Origin: Dallia pectoralis
Lineage: Eukaryota; Chordata; Actinopteri; Esociformes; Umbridae
Reading direction: 5' to 3'
NCBI GenBank assembly: GCA_029465975.1
Contig: CM055739.1
Coordinates: forward strand, 7,854,012-7,918,011
DNA: 64,000 bases
Shown: positions 1 through 8,270 of the stretch, in pieces
Position numbering within the stretch: position 1 is the stretch's first letter
How the letters are laid out: each line of letters starts with the position of its first letter
Position numbers and translations under genes: made by a program
Notes under the pieces: generated by a model
The model's database searches: none
Told to the model about the DNA's origin: nothing
The model's input: only the letters and a program-made list of their open reading frames with translations

Positions 1-69
1 GAGCACAGTCAGGTGTAACGATGTCCTACTGTGCCGAGAGATGAATGTTAAAGGACCGCACAGGCCAAG

Positions 70-119
70 CATATTTCTGCTCACTGTTCTACATTCAGAC
101 GAGACCACATAGCAACATG
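70..119 (+). repeat. 50-bp direct repeat, left copy
   Basis: This 50-bp stretch, containing 'ctgctcactgttctacattc', is repeated exactly at 7898-7947, after the integrase frame. Both copies follow a loosely similar stretch that includes 'gaatgttaa'. It could be the internal 3' end of a related upstream copy that shares the LTR, or part of a longer LTR whose 3' copy is nearly all lost. Confidence 0.8.
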
Positions 120-286
120 TGTGATACACCTTTATGTGGTAAATAATACCAGCATACTGTTTTGTAGAATGCGACTTTTATTGTGTAATAAAATGTTAAT
201 GTTGGGGGAACCGAATCAAAGCGGAACCAAAGTGCGGGTATTGTTGCAGCGCAGTACCTAGGTGACGGACACCTGCCTTTTCTCTC

Positions 287-357
287 AGATCAAAATTTGA
301 GAGAAAGGATGGTGGTTCGCTCTGGCATTCACTGATTCCATGATTCTGTTTTCCAGG
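287..357 (+). repeat. 71-bp direct repeat in the LTR region, copy 1
   Basis: This stretch begins 'agatcaaaatttgagagaaa' and ends 'ttttccagg'. It is identical over 71 bp to 1092-1162. The two copies lie 805 bp apart within the presumed 5' LTR. Confidence 0.9.
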
Positions 358-1091
358 TTGGTACTGAGTGAAAGAGGGTTAAAATAGTTTCCTTCGGAAG
401 TGTATGTGATATAATAAAACTTGAATGAGTGTTTAGGTAAAGTTTGATGTGTGTAGCCGAATTAAACAACCGCATTTACAACGGCGGGAAAAGGGCATTG
501 TAAACAGTGGCACGAGCAGTTGAATAGTGTAGGAGTAGTGTATCTATGTGGATGAGTATGTGTTTTGATGTCCTCACTTCTTGATGATGTGTGTTGCAAG
601 TGATTGAGGTGTCCTGACAAGTTGTAAATAGTGGTTAATGTTGATAAGTAGTTACATGGTTGGATTGTATTTAAAAAAAATGTATTTATGAGTTGAGCAG
701 TTGTCCCTGTGTGTATGATGATTCATGTTTTGTCACTAAAGCCATTTGCATATAATCTATATTTTATAATGATCACATCAGTATGAGGTATTTTTGCAGC
801 TAAAAGGAACACAAGAATGTGTGTGTATGTATATATAGTTTAGAACTTGATCTATTATTTTGAGAGGTTTATACCTTAAAGAAAGAGTTGTTTATTTTCA
901 TAAGGACATGAATATGTCTGTGAATGTGAATGTTGGAGTAAGATATGTTGCCCACGGATATGTGGAATGTAGAGAACGGTATTAACGTGTTTAGGTTGAA
1001 AATAACATATGGGCACTGAAAGTGAAACATGTTTACACACGCGGAAATGTTACATTTGTTTAGTGACTAAGTTGTGAAATTTGTAATAAAG

Positions 1092-1162
1092 AGATCAAAA
1101 TTTGAGAGAAAGGATGGTGGTTCGCTCTGGCATTCACTGATTCCATGATTCTGTTTTCCAGG
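1092..1162 (+). repeat. 71-bp direct repeat in the LTR region, copy 2
   Basis: Exact second copy of 287-357. It follows an AATAAA signal at about 1085, so it may be part of the R/U5 portion of the LTR. It ends in a splice-acceptor-like 'ttttccagg'. Confidence 0.9.
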
Positions 1163-1251
1163 GATAATTCCAACGACGGGTGGAATTAGTTAACCACCAA
1201 CCAAAATCATTTGCTACGGTAGTGTCTGATTTTGATACCCGTAACAAACTG

Positions 1252-1269
1252 TGGGGGCTCGTCCGGGAT
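1252..1269 (+). other. primer binding site, tRNA-Pro type
   Basis: The 18 bases TGGGGGCTCGTCCGGGAT match the classic tRNA-Pro primer binding site used by gammaretroviruses such as murine leukaemia virus (established knowledge). Here a tRNA 3' end would prime minus-strand synthesis. The site fixes the right edge of the 5' LTR and the plus-strand orientation of the element. Confidence 0.92.
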
Positions 1270-1617
1270 CTCTCCTCATCACAACTATCGGGGGAGCAGA
1301 TCTAGAGATACTAGAACCACGCGACCAAGGTGACAAGACGCTGTGGCAGGCCGGGAGTCAACTCGTGGGCGTCCGAGGAGGGGAACCAGACGAAAGGGAT
1401 CTCCACCTCGCTTAGGAGCCGCACTACTGATCCTGAGGCCAGCGCACGCTACTCACCGGAGGGCTACACACTGATCCTGTGGTGATCTCACAGCAGCGTC
1501 AGGTGAACTTCACCTGTGATCGGGAGGTGGACACACACACACCGGTCACTTACCAAATCACTACACCACTGATTCACTGAACCCACACACCACAACGGGA
1601 CATTAGAACTGCACACC
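1270..1617 (+). other. retrotransposon leader between primer site and gag
   Basis: About 350 bases of untranslated leader. No open frame of note is seen. It would hold packaging and dimerisation signals, but none can be recognised by eye. Confidence 0.5.
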
Positions 1618-3222
1618 ATGTCAACCGCTCGTAAAGATTTAATATGGAGCATCAAGAAACAATTATTCAGACTCTCAAGCAACAACATCTATGAGGTTGC
1701 AAAAGACATTGCAAGCGGTAGCCAATGTGAAAAAGAGCTGAATCCAAATGACGAAGAAGGCTGCATGGAGTATGTCGTTTCATACATGCAATCTGACACT
1801 TTATTAGGACTTGAGGATGAAGGTATGGGTCAGTTGTTGGTTTTGAATGATTTAATATGTAATGTAATTAATGCTGAGGTTACTGTTAATTTTCCAGTGA
1901 GTGATAGTAATACATGTGTTACACCTAGTCACAGCCCATCCACTACTATCCCACACACTACATCACAACCTCATTCTTACCCCAACAGCACGGTAATGCC
2001 AACACAACCACACACTACCACTCACACCACTACCACAACACAGTCATTAGAACAACTGAGGCAAGTGTATGAAGACCTGGGGGAGAAACTGCGACGACAT
2101 GACCCTACAACTTACCCCCACCGGAGTGAGTCAGAGTTACACTGTAGGCCACAGATGACCACGGAGAGCTCAGCAGTACTGAAGGACCTCTCCTATCTCC
2201 AGCGCAGAGACTTCAAAGTACATGGTGGTCAGCTTGGAGATCAGAACTCTGATTTAACCTACAACAACATCAGCAAACAAATCGACGAAGGGGTGAAGGA
2301 GGGCTTCACAGACGCAGAAGTGGTCAGAGGGGTGCTGAGGATCATCAAACCAGGGGCGTTTAAGGATATGCTGGTAAACAAAGATTCAATCACAGTATCG
2401 GAACTCAAAGGTTTCCTCAGGTCTCACCTCGGAGAGAAGGCAACGACTGAAATGTTCCAGGAATTGATGTGCGCCAGGCAATCAGACCAGGAACCTCCAC
2501 AGCAGTTTCTCTATCGGATGATCGGGCTCAAGCAGAAAATCCTTTTCCAGTCTCGTCAGACCAGTGCCGACATTTCATATGATCCCAAGACCATCCAGGA
2601 GGTGTTCCTCCATACCATCTATCAGGGTTTGGGGACAAAACATACCAACGTCCGGCAGAGACTGAGGCCTCTAATCTCAAACAGTCAAGTCACAGATGAG
2701 GAAATCCTTCGTCAGGTCATGGAGATAATAAGCGATGAGAATGAACACCAGCGCAGGCTGGGCCAACCCCCTCGACAAAAGACAACACAAGCATACAGTG
2801 CCAAGGTTGAGGAGAGGGACCATAACAATCACAAGTCGCGGGATACAGCATCAGACAATAAAAATCTCCAGACGATGCAACAGCTCACTTCTCAGGTGGA
2901 GACTCTGACACACATGGTGGCTTCGTTGATGGAACAGCGGGCAGCAAGTACTCGGGTGTCTTGCTCTCCTTCTCATCTAACCCCCTGCAGACCTGTCCAA
3001 CCACAGCTGGGACAACCTGCAGTCCAGGTGAGAGGAAGACCGGCTCGATGTCCGAAATGCACCGAACAGAATGCACAAGAGTGTAACCATTGCTTCATGT
3101 GTGGAGAGGCAGGACACAGAGCAGTGGGATGTCTGCAACGATTCAGGGTTCAGGGAAACGCGGATCGGTCTTTGTGGAGGGACGCCCAGAGACCAGTGAA
3201 CAGCTTCAGTCCCAAACAGTAA
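1618..3222 (+). CDS. gag: retrotransposon Gag protein
   Basis: The 534-residue frame encodes a structural polyprotein of the Ty3/gypsy class that would form the virus-like particle. A Thr/His/Pro-rich linker (residues 100-150) is followed by a capsid-like helical region (about 190-380), including the motif FKDMLVNKDSITVSELKGFL. A Gln/Arg-rich stretch follows. A CCHC zinc knuckle of form C-x2-C-x4-H-x4-C lies at about residues 492-505, with an extra Cys-rich stretch just before it. The start is the first ATG after the leader. The frame is intact. Pol overlaps the last 133 bases in the -1 frame. Confidence 0.9.
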   Translation: MSTARKDLIWSIKKQLFRLSSNNIYEVAKDIASGSQCEKELNPNDEEGCMEYVVSYMQSDTLLGLEDEGMGQLLVLNDLICNVINAEVTVNFPVSDSNTCVTPSHSPSTTIPHTTSQPHSYPNSTVMPTQPHTTTHTTTTTQSLEQLRQVYEDLGEKLRRHDPTTYPHRSESELHCRPQMTTESSAVLKDLSYLQRRDFKVHGGQLGDQNSDLTYNNISKQIDEGVKEGFTDAEVVRGVLRIIKPGAFKDMLVNKDSITVSELKGFLRSHLGEKATTEMFQELMCARQSDQEPPQQFLYRMIGLKQKILFQSRQTSADISYDPKTIQEVFLHTIYQGLGTKHTNVRQRLRPLISNSQVTDEEILRQVMEIISDENEHQRRLGQPPRQKTTQAYSAKVEERDHNNHKSRDTASDNKNLQTMQQLTSQVETLTHMVASLMEQRAASTRVSCSPSHLTPCRPVQPQLGQPAVQVRGRPARCPKCTEQNAQECNHCFMCGEAGHRAVGCLQRFRVQGNADRSLWRDAQRPVNSFSPKQ

Positions 3223-5171
3223 TAAACAGCAAACGACAAAGATCCCAAACCCTAACCAGGCAGAGTAACATCACCTGCAAGGCCCCCCTAATTGGAAAAA
3301 AAAGTCTACTGAAATGTTTAATTGGAGGGTACCCAGTTACAGTCCTGTTTGATTCAGGCTCGCAGGTGAGCATAGTCGACCAACAATGGGCTGACACTCA
3401 CAATCCAAATCAGACAGTGAAGCCCATCTCTGAGCTTTTAGATGAAGGACTTGGCGTTTATGCAGTCACGGGCCATGCCGTCCCCTACAGTGGATGGGTG
3501 GAGCTCACCGTAAATCTAGCTGGGAATGAAGACCCCAATCTTACCATACAGGCCCCGTTCCTAGTCAGTCCGCTGCCACTGCCTCAGCCCCTTCTAGGAG
3601 CCAATGTACTACAGGAGATCATCAGAAGGAAAGAGTCTTCGGGCGATGCAGTTGCAACGGTAGTCAGCCTTCTCTGCAGTGCATTCGGAGTAGGGGAGGA
3701 ACAGTTGGAGGCCATTGTGAATGTCAGCCAGGTGCCTTCTAGGACACACAGTGATCCAGTCATTATAAGAGTTGGCAGAAACCATGCTATCATCCCCCCT
3801 GGCAGAACAGTTCAGGTGTGGTGCAGAATACCCCCAAACTTTGATTTGTCAGACCCCATTGTTCTATACGAACCAGTAGAGGAAAGCGTTGTCTTAGGGC
3901 AGTTGAGTGTAGGAGAGGGCCTCTTGGAAATCAATAACATCCGACGACCTTATGTTAGGGTACCCATCTCCAACCACTCAAAGCATGATGTCATGCTGCC
4001 AAGGAGAACACCTCTGGGAACTATCCAACAGGTAGTCAAGGTTCTTGAGACAGATGCACCAGAGTCACATCAGGCCTGTCCCACACCAAGTAAGATGACA
4101 TCAGTCAAGGTAAATAGTGTCTCTTCCCCCAGTACCTCTTCGTCCGAGTCCTGGCTTCCTCCTGTCGATATCAGTCACCTTACCTCTGAACAACAACAGG
4201 CGGTAAATGAGGTGCTCAGCGAAGAATGTGGAGCATTCGCCCGTAACAGCGACGACATAGGGTGTATCCCTTCCCTACAGATGGAGATCAGAACTAAGGA
4301 TGACATACCAGTTCAGAGGGCCTACGCATCCATCCCAAAACCACTCTACAGGGAAGTCAAGGAGTACATTCAGGAGCTGTTGGTTAAAGGGTGGATCGTG
4401 AAGTCCCAGTCGCCCTACTCAGCCCCGGTCATTTGTGTAAGAAAGAAAGATGGATCCTTACGCTTGTGTGTGGACTACCGGCTTCTCAACAACAAGACCG
4501 TGCCGGACCGTCACCCTCTTCCCAGAATTCAGGACCTCACTGACTCCCTGGGAGGATATGCCTGGTTTTCGATTCTCGATCAGGGGAAAGCCTACCATCA
4601 AGGCTTTATTGCCGAAGGATCGAGGTATCTGACCGCTTTCATAACCCCCTGGGGGCTTTACGAGTGGGTTCGAATACCCTTTGGGTTATCGAACGCTCCA
4701 GCGGCTTTTCAACGGAGCATGGAAGGAATGCTTGACACGCTGAGAGATGAGTGTTGCATCCCTTACCTTGATGACGTGTTGTGCTTCTCCAGGTCCTTTG
4801 AGGAGCATGTGCAGGTGCTACGCAGAGTCCTCCAGGCCTTGCAGCGTCACGGGGTAAAGTTGAAGCCAGAGAAATGCGAGCTCTTCCGCAAGGAGGTCCG
4901 GTATGTTGGCCGGTTGGTATCTGCGGAAGGAGTAAGGATAGACCCCAAAGACCTTGAAGCAGTGCGAGCACTGAAAGATAAGGCACCCCAGACAGTTGGA
5001 GATGTTAGGCAGTTGCTTGGGTTCCTGAGCTACTATCGAACATACGTGCAGGACTTCTCACGTGTAGCCAAGCCCCTGTATGACTTACTCCAGTCAAAAC
5101 CCAATACCACTCCACCCAAACCGCCACGGGAAAATCTAAAGGCCATCAACAATCCTCCCGCACCCCGGTAG
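3090..5171 (+). CDS. pol: retrotransposon Pol, part 1: protease and reverse transcriptase
   Basis: This frame is -1 relative to gag and overlaps its end, so it is probably made as a Gag-Pol fusion; the ATG at 3090 need not be a start. An aspartic protease active site DSG is at residues 88-90 (VLFDSGSQVSIVD). Reverse transcriptase follows, with DGSLRLCVDYR, the LDQGKAYHQG region, FGLSNAPAAFQ and the catalytic YLDD at about residues 559-562. The connection region (LLGFLSYYRTYVQDFSRVAK) runs close to the stop at 5169-5171. The RNase H domain continues in another frame, so this copy carries a frame break. Confidence 0.9.
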   Translation: MLHVWRGRTQSSGMSATIQGSGKRGSVFVEGRPETSEQLQSQTVINSKRQRSQTLTRQSNITCKAPLIGKKSLLKCLIGGYPVTVLFDSGSQVSIVDQQWADTHNPNQTVKPISELLDEGLGVYAVTGHAVPYSGWVELTVNLAGNEDPNLTIQAPFLVSPLPLPQPLLGANVLQEIIRRKESSGDAVATVVSLLCSAFGVGEEQLEAIVNVSQVPSRTHSDPVIIRVGRNHAIIPPGRTVQVWCRIPPNFDLSDPIVLYEPVEESVVLGQLSVGEGLLEINNIRRPYVRVPISNHSKHDVMLPRRTPLGTIQQVVKVLETDAPESHQACPTPSKMTSVKVNSVSSPSTSSSESWLPPVDISHLTSEQQQAVNEVLSEECGAFARNSDDIGCIPSLQMEIRTKDDIPVQRAYASIPKPLYREVKEYIQELLVKGWIVKSQSPYSAPVICVRKKDGSLRLCVDYRLLNNKTVPDRHPLPRIQDLTDSLGGYAWFSILDQGKAYHQGFIAEGSRYLTAFITPWGLYEWVRIPFGLSNAPAAFQRSMEGMLDTLRDECCIPYLDDVLCFSRSFEEHVQVLRRVLQALQRHGVKLKPEKCELFRKEVRYVGRLVSAEGVRIDPKDLEAVRALKDKAPQTVGDVRQLLGFLSYYRTYVQDFSRVAKPLYDLLQSKPNTTPPKPPRENLKAINNPPAPR
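3153..3194 (+). promoter_or_regulatory. programmed -1 frameshift signal for gag-pol
   Basis: GGGAAAC at 3153-3159 is a slippery heptamer of the X XXY YYZ type. In the gag frame it is read G GGA AAC, the phase needed for a -1 slip. Slipping there leads into the open pol frame. After a 7-base spacer, 3167-3174 can pair with 3187-3194: eight pairs including one G-U, with a 12-base loop. Heptamer, spacer and stem all match known retroviral -1 sites, where the same heptamer is used. The secondary structure was judged by eye. Confidence 0.75.
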
Positions 5172-5209
5172 AGTGGAGTGTACGACACCAGCAGATCCTG
5201 GAACAGCTT

Positions 5210-7738
5210 ATGGATCGACTGTTGGAGCCCCCAGTGTTGGCATATCCTGAGTTCGATCGGCCCTTCATACTCCACACAGACGCCTCTCAAAAAGGCCTCG
5301 GTGCAGTTCTTTACCAGAACCAGGATGGGAAGATGAGAGTGATCGGATATGGGTCACGCACGCTAACATCAACGGAACAAAATTATCACCTACACAGCGG
5401 AAAGCTTGAGTTCCTCGCACTAAAGTGGGCGATATGTGAGAAGTTCCGTGACTACCTATTCTACACCCCGCACTTCACAGTCTTCACGGACAATAATCCC
5501 CTCACATACATTCTGAGTACTGCCAAACTCAACGCAGTGGGTCACCGGTGGGTGGGGCAGCTGGCCGATTTCCACTTTGACATCAAATACCGGCCAGGCA
5601 AAATCAACGTGGATGCTGATACCTTATCACGCTGTCCCCTGGACATCGACACCTTCATGACTGGGTGTTCAGAAGAGTTATCGGAGGACGCAGTATGCGC
5701 TGTATGGGAAGGAGGCAGGAGAGCACAACAAGGAGATGTGGCCTGGGTGGCAGCCCTCAACTTAACATCCCACAGCCAACCACAAGTTGAGCCTCTGCAG
5801 GAAGTCAGTCATGATGAGCTTGTGAGGGAACAAAGACAAGACCCCGCTATTGGGAAAGTGATGGCGTTGAAGGAAAACAATACACCACCAACAGAGGATG
5901 ACAAGAAGAGAATGGACACACACACAAGGAGGCTGTTAAGAGAGTGGAGCAGATTACACATTGGGAACGACCTCCTCTACAGGAAGAGTGCAGGTCGACA
6001 ACAACTGGTTCTGCCCGCCACCTACAAACGAACAGTACTCACCCAGCTGCATAACAACATGTGTCACGTGGGCGTTGAAAAAGTCCTGACCCTAGCGAGG
6101 GAGCGATTCTACTGGCCTTTCATGAAAAGAGAGATAGAGGAGTATGTGACTAGGAAGTGTTCTTGCATTAAACAAAAGAAACCAGCCACACATGAAAGAG
6201 CACCAATGGGAAGTATTACATCGACTTCGCCCCTTGAGCTGGTGTGCATCGACTTCCTTCATCTGGAAACCAGCAGAGGTGGGTACGAGTATATTCTGGT
6301 AGTGGTTGATCACTTTACCAGATTCGCGCAAGCCTACCCCACCAGGAACAAAGCTGGTAAGACGGCAGCTGACAAGATTTTCAATGATTTCATCCCCAGA
6401 TTTGGATACCCGGCCAAACTACACCATGACCAGGGTCGGGAGTTTGAGAATGAACTCTTCAGAACGCTCAGGCAACTAGCTGGTGTCGCCCATTCGAGAA
6501 CCTCTCCGTACCACCCCCAGGGCAATCCTGCAGAAAGATTCAATCGCACGCTATTACAGATGCTCCGCACCTTGGGAGAAAAAGAGAAGGAGAGTTGGAA
6601 GGACCACCTGCCCCATGTACTCCAGGCATATAACTGTACAAGGCACGAGGCCACGGGGTTCTCCCCGTATTATTTGTTGTATGGTCGACATCCGCGCCTC
6701 CCGGTGGACATTCTCTTCGGTCTGATAACAGAGGAGGGAACTGAAGCTAGTGGACAGAAAGGGTATGCTGAGAAATGGAAAGGAAGGATGGTCGAGGCTT
6801 ACCGAATAGCAGACGCAAACAGCCGGCAATCCAGTTCCAAAGGGAAGACACACTATGATAAACGCAGCAGAGGTGTGGTTCTTCAGCTTGGGGACAGAGT
6901 CCTGGTACGCAATCTGAGTGAGCGAGGGGGCCCTGGAAAGCTTAGGCCGTACTGGGAGCAACTTATCTACATTGTGAGAGAACAGGTTGGAGATAATCCT
7001 GTCTACAAAGTAAGCCCGGAGGCGGGAGGCCGACCAGTCCGCATCCTACACAGAAACCTCCTGTTGCAAGTCAACGACCTACCTGTGGAGTCTCCTCAAA
7101 ATTTGACAACCAACACAACTGAGTCACAACAGAGAAGGAAGAGAGCTCGAGACATCCCAAAACGCACACAAGAGGCACAGGGAACAGATATAAGTGACTC
7201 TGAGGAAGAGGGAAGTGTACCTCGTTACTGGTTGCGAATCCCGATGGAGAAACAAAGAGTTGAACGTTACTTACCTGTGTCACGCGTTACTCCGGACTTC
7301 CAAAACAGGGTTGAACGGGACGAAACTTACCTGGGAGAAACTAGTCCGGCAGAACCTGAACAGGACAGGGAGAGCGTTAGAGATGAGGAACTGGGGACAT
7401 CCAGTGCGGATGAACATGGCATGGAGCAGCTTCAACCTGCAACCGTTCAAGAGGAACTGCATGCTGTCCATCAAGAGAACATGGTCTCCACACCACAACC
7501 TGACCATCAAATCCCACTGAGACAGTCCACGAGAGAAAGACGGCCAGGTTATGTGTTTACTTACCCATCCCTGGGTCAACCAGCTTATCAACCGCGGCCC
7601 ACTGTGAGTACAGTTGGAATCCAGCCAGCACAGTGTGCTTACCATTGTCTCTGTACACCATACCCCCACCGCTTCCAACCCCCGTCCATCAGCCCATACC
7701 CTTACCTACCTGTGGTGCACCCAGCTCACTGTGGATGA
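5210..7738 (+). CDS. pol: retrotransposon Pol, part 2: RNase H and integrase
   Basis: The frame continues pol after a frame change, so the ATG at 5210 is probably not a real start; homologous sequence in this frame reaches upstream to about 5125. RNase H begins with LHTDASQKGLGAVLYQ. An integrase zinc-binding region (LHNNMCHVG...KCSCIKQKK) has an unusual C-x-C pair. The catalytic core has D in VCIDFLHLE, D in HHDQGREF and E in NPAERFNRTLL; the last two are separated by 34 residues. A GPY/F-like module follows (LGDRVLVRNL, GPGKLRPYWE). There is no chromodomain. The C-terminal RQSTRERRPGYVFTYPSLG is a common tail in such elements. Confidence 0.88.
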   Translation: MDRLLEPPVLAYPEFDRPFILHTDASQKGLGAVLYQNQDGKMRVIGYGSRTLTSTEQNYHLHSGKLEFLALKWAICEKFRDYLFYTPHFTVFTDNNPLTYILSTAKLNAVGHRWVGQLADFHFDIKYRPGKINVDADTLSRCPLDIDTFMTGCSEELSEDAVCAVWEGGRRAQQGDVAWVAALNLTSHSQPQVEPLQEVSHDELVREQRQDPAIGKVMALKENNTPPTEDDKKRMDTHTRRLLREWSRLHIGNDLLYRKSAGRQQLVLPATYKRTVLTQLHNNMCHVGVEKVLTLARERFYWPFMKREIEEYVTRKCSCIKQKKPATHERAPMGSITSTSPLELVCIDFLHLETSRGGYEYILVVVDHFTRFAQAYPTRNKAGKTAADKIFNDFIPRFGYPAKLHHDQGREFENELFRTLRQLAGVAHSRTSPYHPQGNPAERFNRTLLQMLRTLGEKEKESWKDHLPHVLQAYNCTRHEATGFSPYYLLYGRHPRLPVDILFGLITEEGTEASGQKGYAEKWKGRMVEAYRIADANSRQSSSKGKTHYDKRSRGVVLQLGDRVLVRNLSERGGPGKLRPYWEQLIYIVREQVGDNPVYKVSPEAGGRPVRILHRNLLLQVNDLPVESPQNLTTNTTESQQRRKRARDIPKRTQEAQGTDISDSEEEGSVPRYWLRIPMEKQRVERYLPVSRVTPDFQNRVERDETYLGETSPAEPEQDRESVRDEELGTSSADEHGMEQLQPATVQEELHAVHQENMVSTPQPDHQIPLRQSTRERRPGYVFTYPSLGQPAYQPRPTVSTVGIQPAQCAYHCLCTPYPHRFQPPSISPYPYLPVVHPAHCG

Positions 7739-8063
7739 GACGTCATGAACGACAGTTACATACATCCTATACTCACCAGATTAGATCTGGAGCTCACACA
7801 CGTTATAGAACATATAGGATACACTAGATGAAAGTTAGAATGGGTTTTGTTGAGTTATGTGAATGTTAAGAGTTAAAGTGTTCAGAGTAACTTGTGTCAT
7901 ATTTCTGCTCACTGTTCTACATTCAGACGAGACCACATAGCAACATGCAACTAGATGATCAGTACCTAAAATCTGTACCAGGAAACAAAAGGGAGCAAAA
8001 GGACTAAAAGTGAAAATATCAGTGGCACACAAAAGACATAAAACACTACGAACAAAGGACTAG
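7739..8063 (+). other. post-integrase region without a recognisable 3' LTR
   Basis: Untranslated sequence after pol. It holds the right 50-bp repeat at 7898-7947 and a purine-rich run near 7980-8003 (ggaaacaaaagggagcaaaa) that could be a polypurine tract. Nothing after either point resembles the 5' LTR. Confidence 0.5.
7898..7947 (+). repeat. 50-bp direct repeat, right copy
   Basis: Exact copy of 70-119. The sequences diverge completely after this point: the left copy runs into the LTR-like region, the right copy into unrelated sequence. Confidence 0.8.
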
Positions 8064-8270
8064 CCTCATGCCTGAATCTCCTGCTCTACCAGCCTGTATT
8101 CAGAATACGACAACCAGTGATAAATACCAGCCTCAAGTCTGAATCTCCTGCTCTACCAGCCTGTATTCAGAATAGGACAACCAGTGATAAATACCAGCCT
8201 CAAGTCTGAATCTCCTGCTCTACCAGCAAGTATTCAGAATACGACAGGGCAACCAGTGACAAATGCAGAC
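8064..8270. repeat. 67-bp tandem repeat, three copies
   Basis: Three near-identical units start at 8064, 8131 and 8198. Each contains 'gaatctcctgctctaccagc' and 'attcagaata'. The third unit is slightly longer and more diverged. The array lies just beyond the retrotransposon. Confidence 0.9.

Larger units (their letters stand above)
118..1246 (+). mobile_element. 5' LTR-like region of the retrotransposon
   Basis: This AT-rich non-coding stretch precedes the primer binding site. The right end is set by 'gtaaca' at 1241-1246, five bases before the site, which gives a terminal CA. A TG at 118 or 120 is a possible left end, just after the 50-bp repeat. Possible polyadenylation signals (AATAAA) lie near 413 and 1085. 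The left end is uncertain because no second LTR is available for comparison. Confidence 0.55.
118..7947 (+). mobile_element. Ty3/gypsy-type LTR retrotransposon, defective copy
   Basis: The element shows an LTR-like region, a primer binding site, gag, protease, reverse transcriptase, RNase H and integrase in Ty3/gypsy order (integrase last). It lies on the plus strand, antisense to lrp1b, and beyond the last lrp1b exon seen, so it probably sits in an lrp1b intron. Gag is open from end to end. Pol is split by a change of frame between 5100 and 5210. No 3' LTR matching the 5' one could be found after the integrase. The boundaries are approximate: the left end may be at 118 or may lie left of the window. 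No env-like frame follows pol. Confidence 0.9.

Noticed and set aside
3211..3219. CCCAAAC as an alternative slippery site
   Set aside because: It is not in the phase needed in the gag frame, unlike GGGAAAC at 3153.
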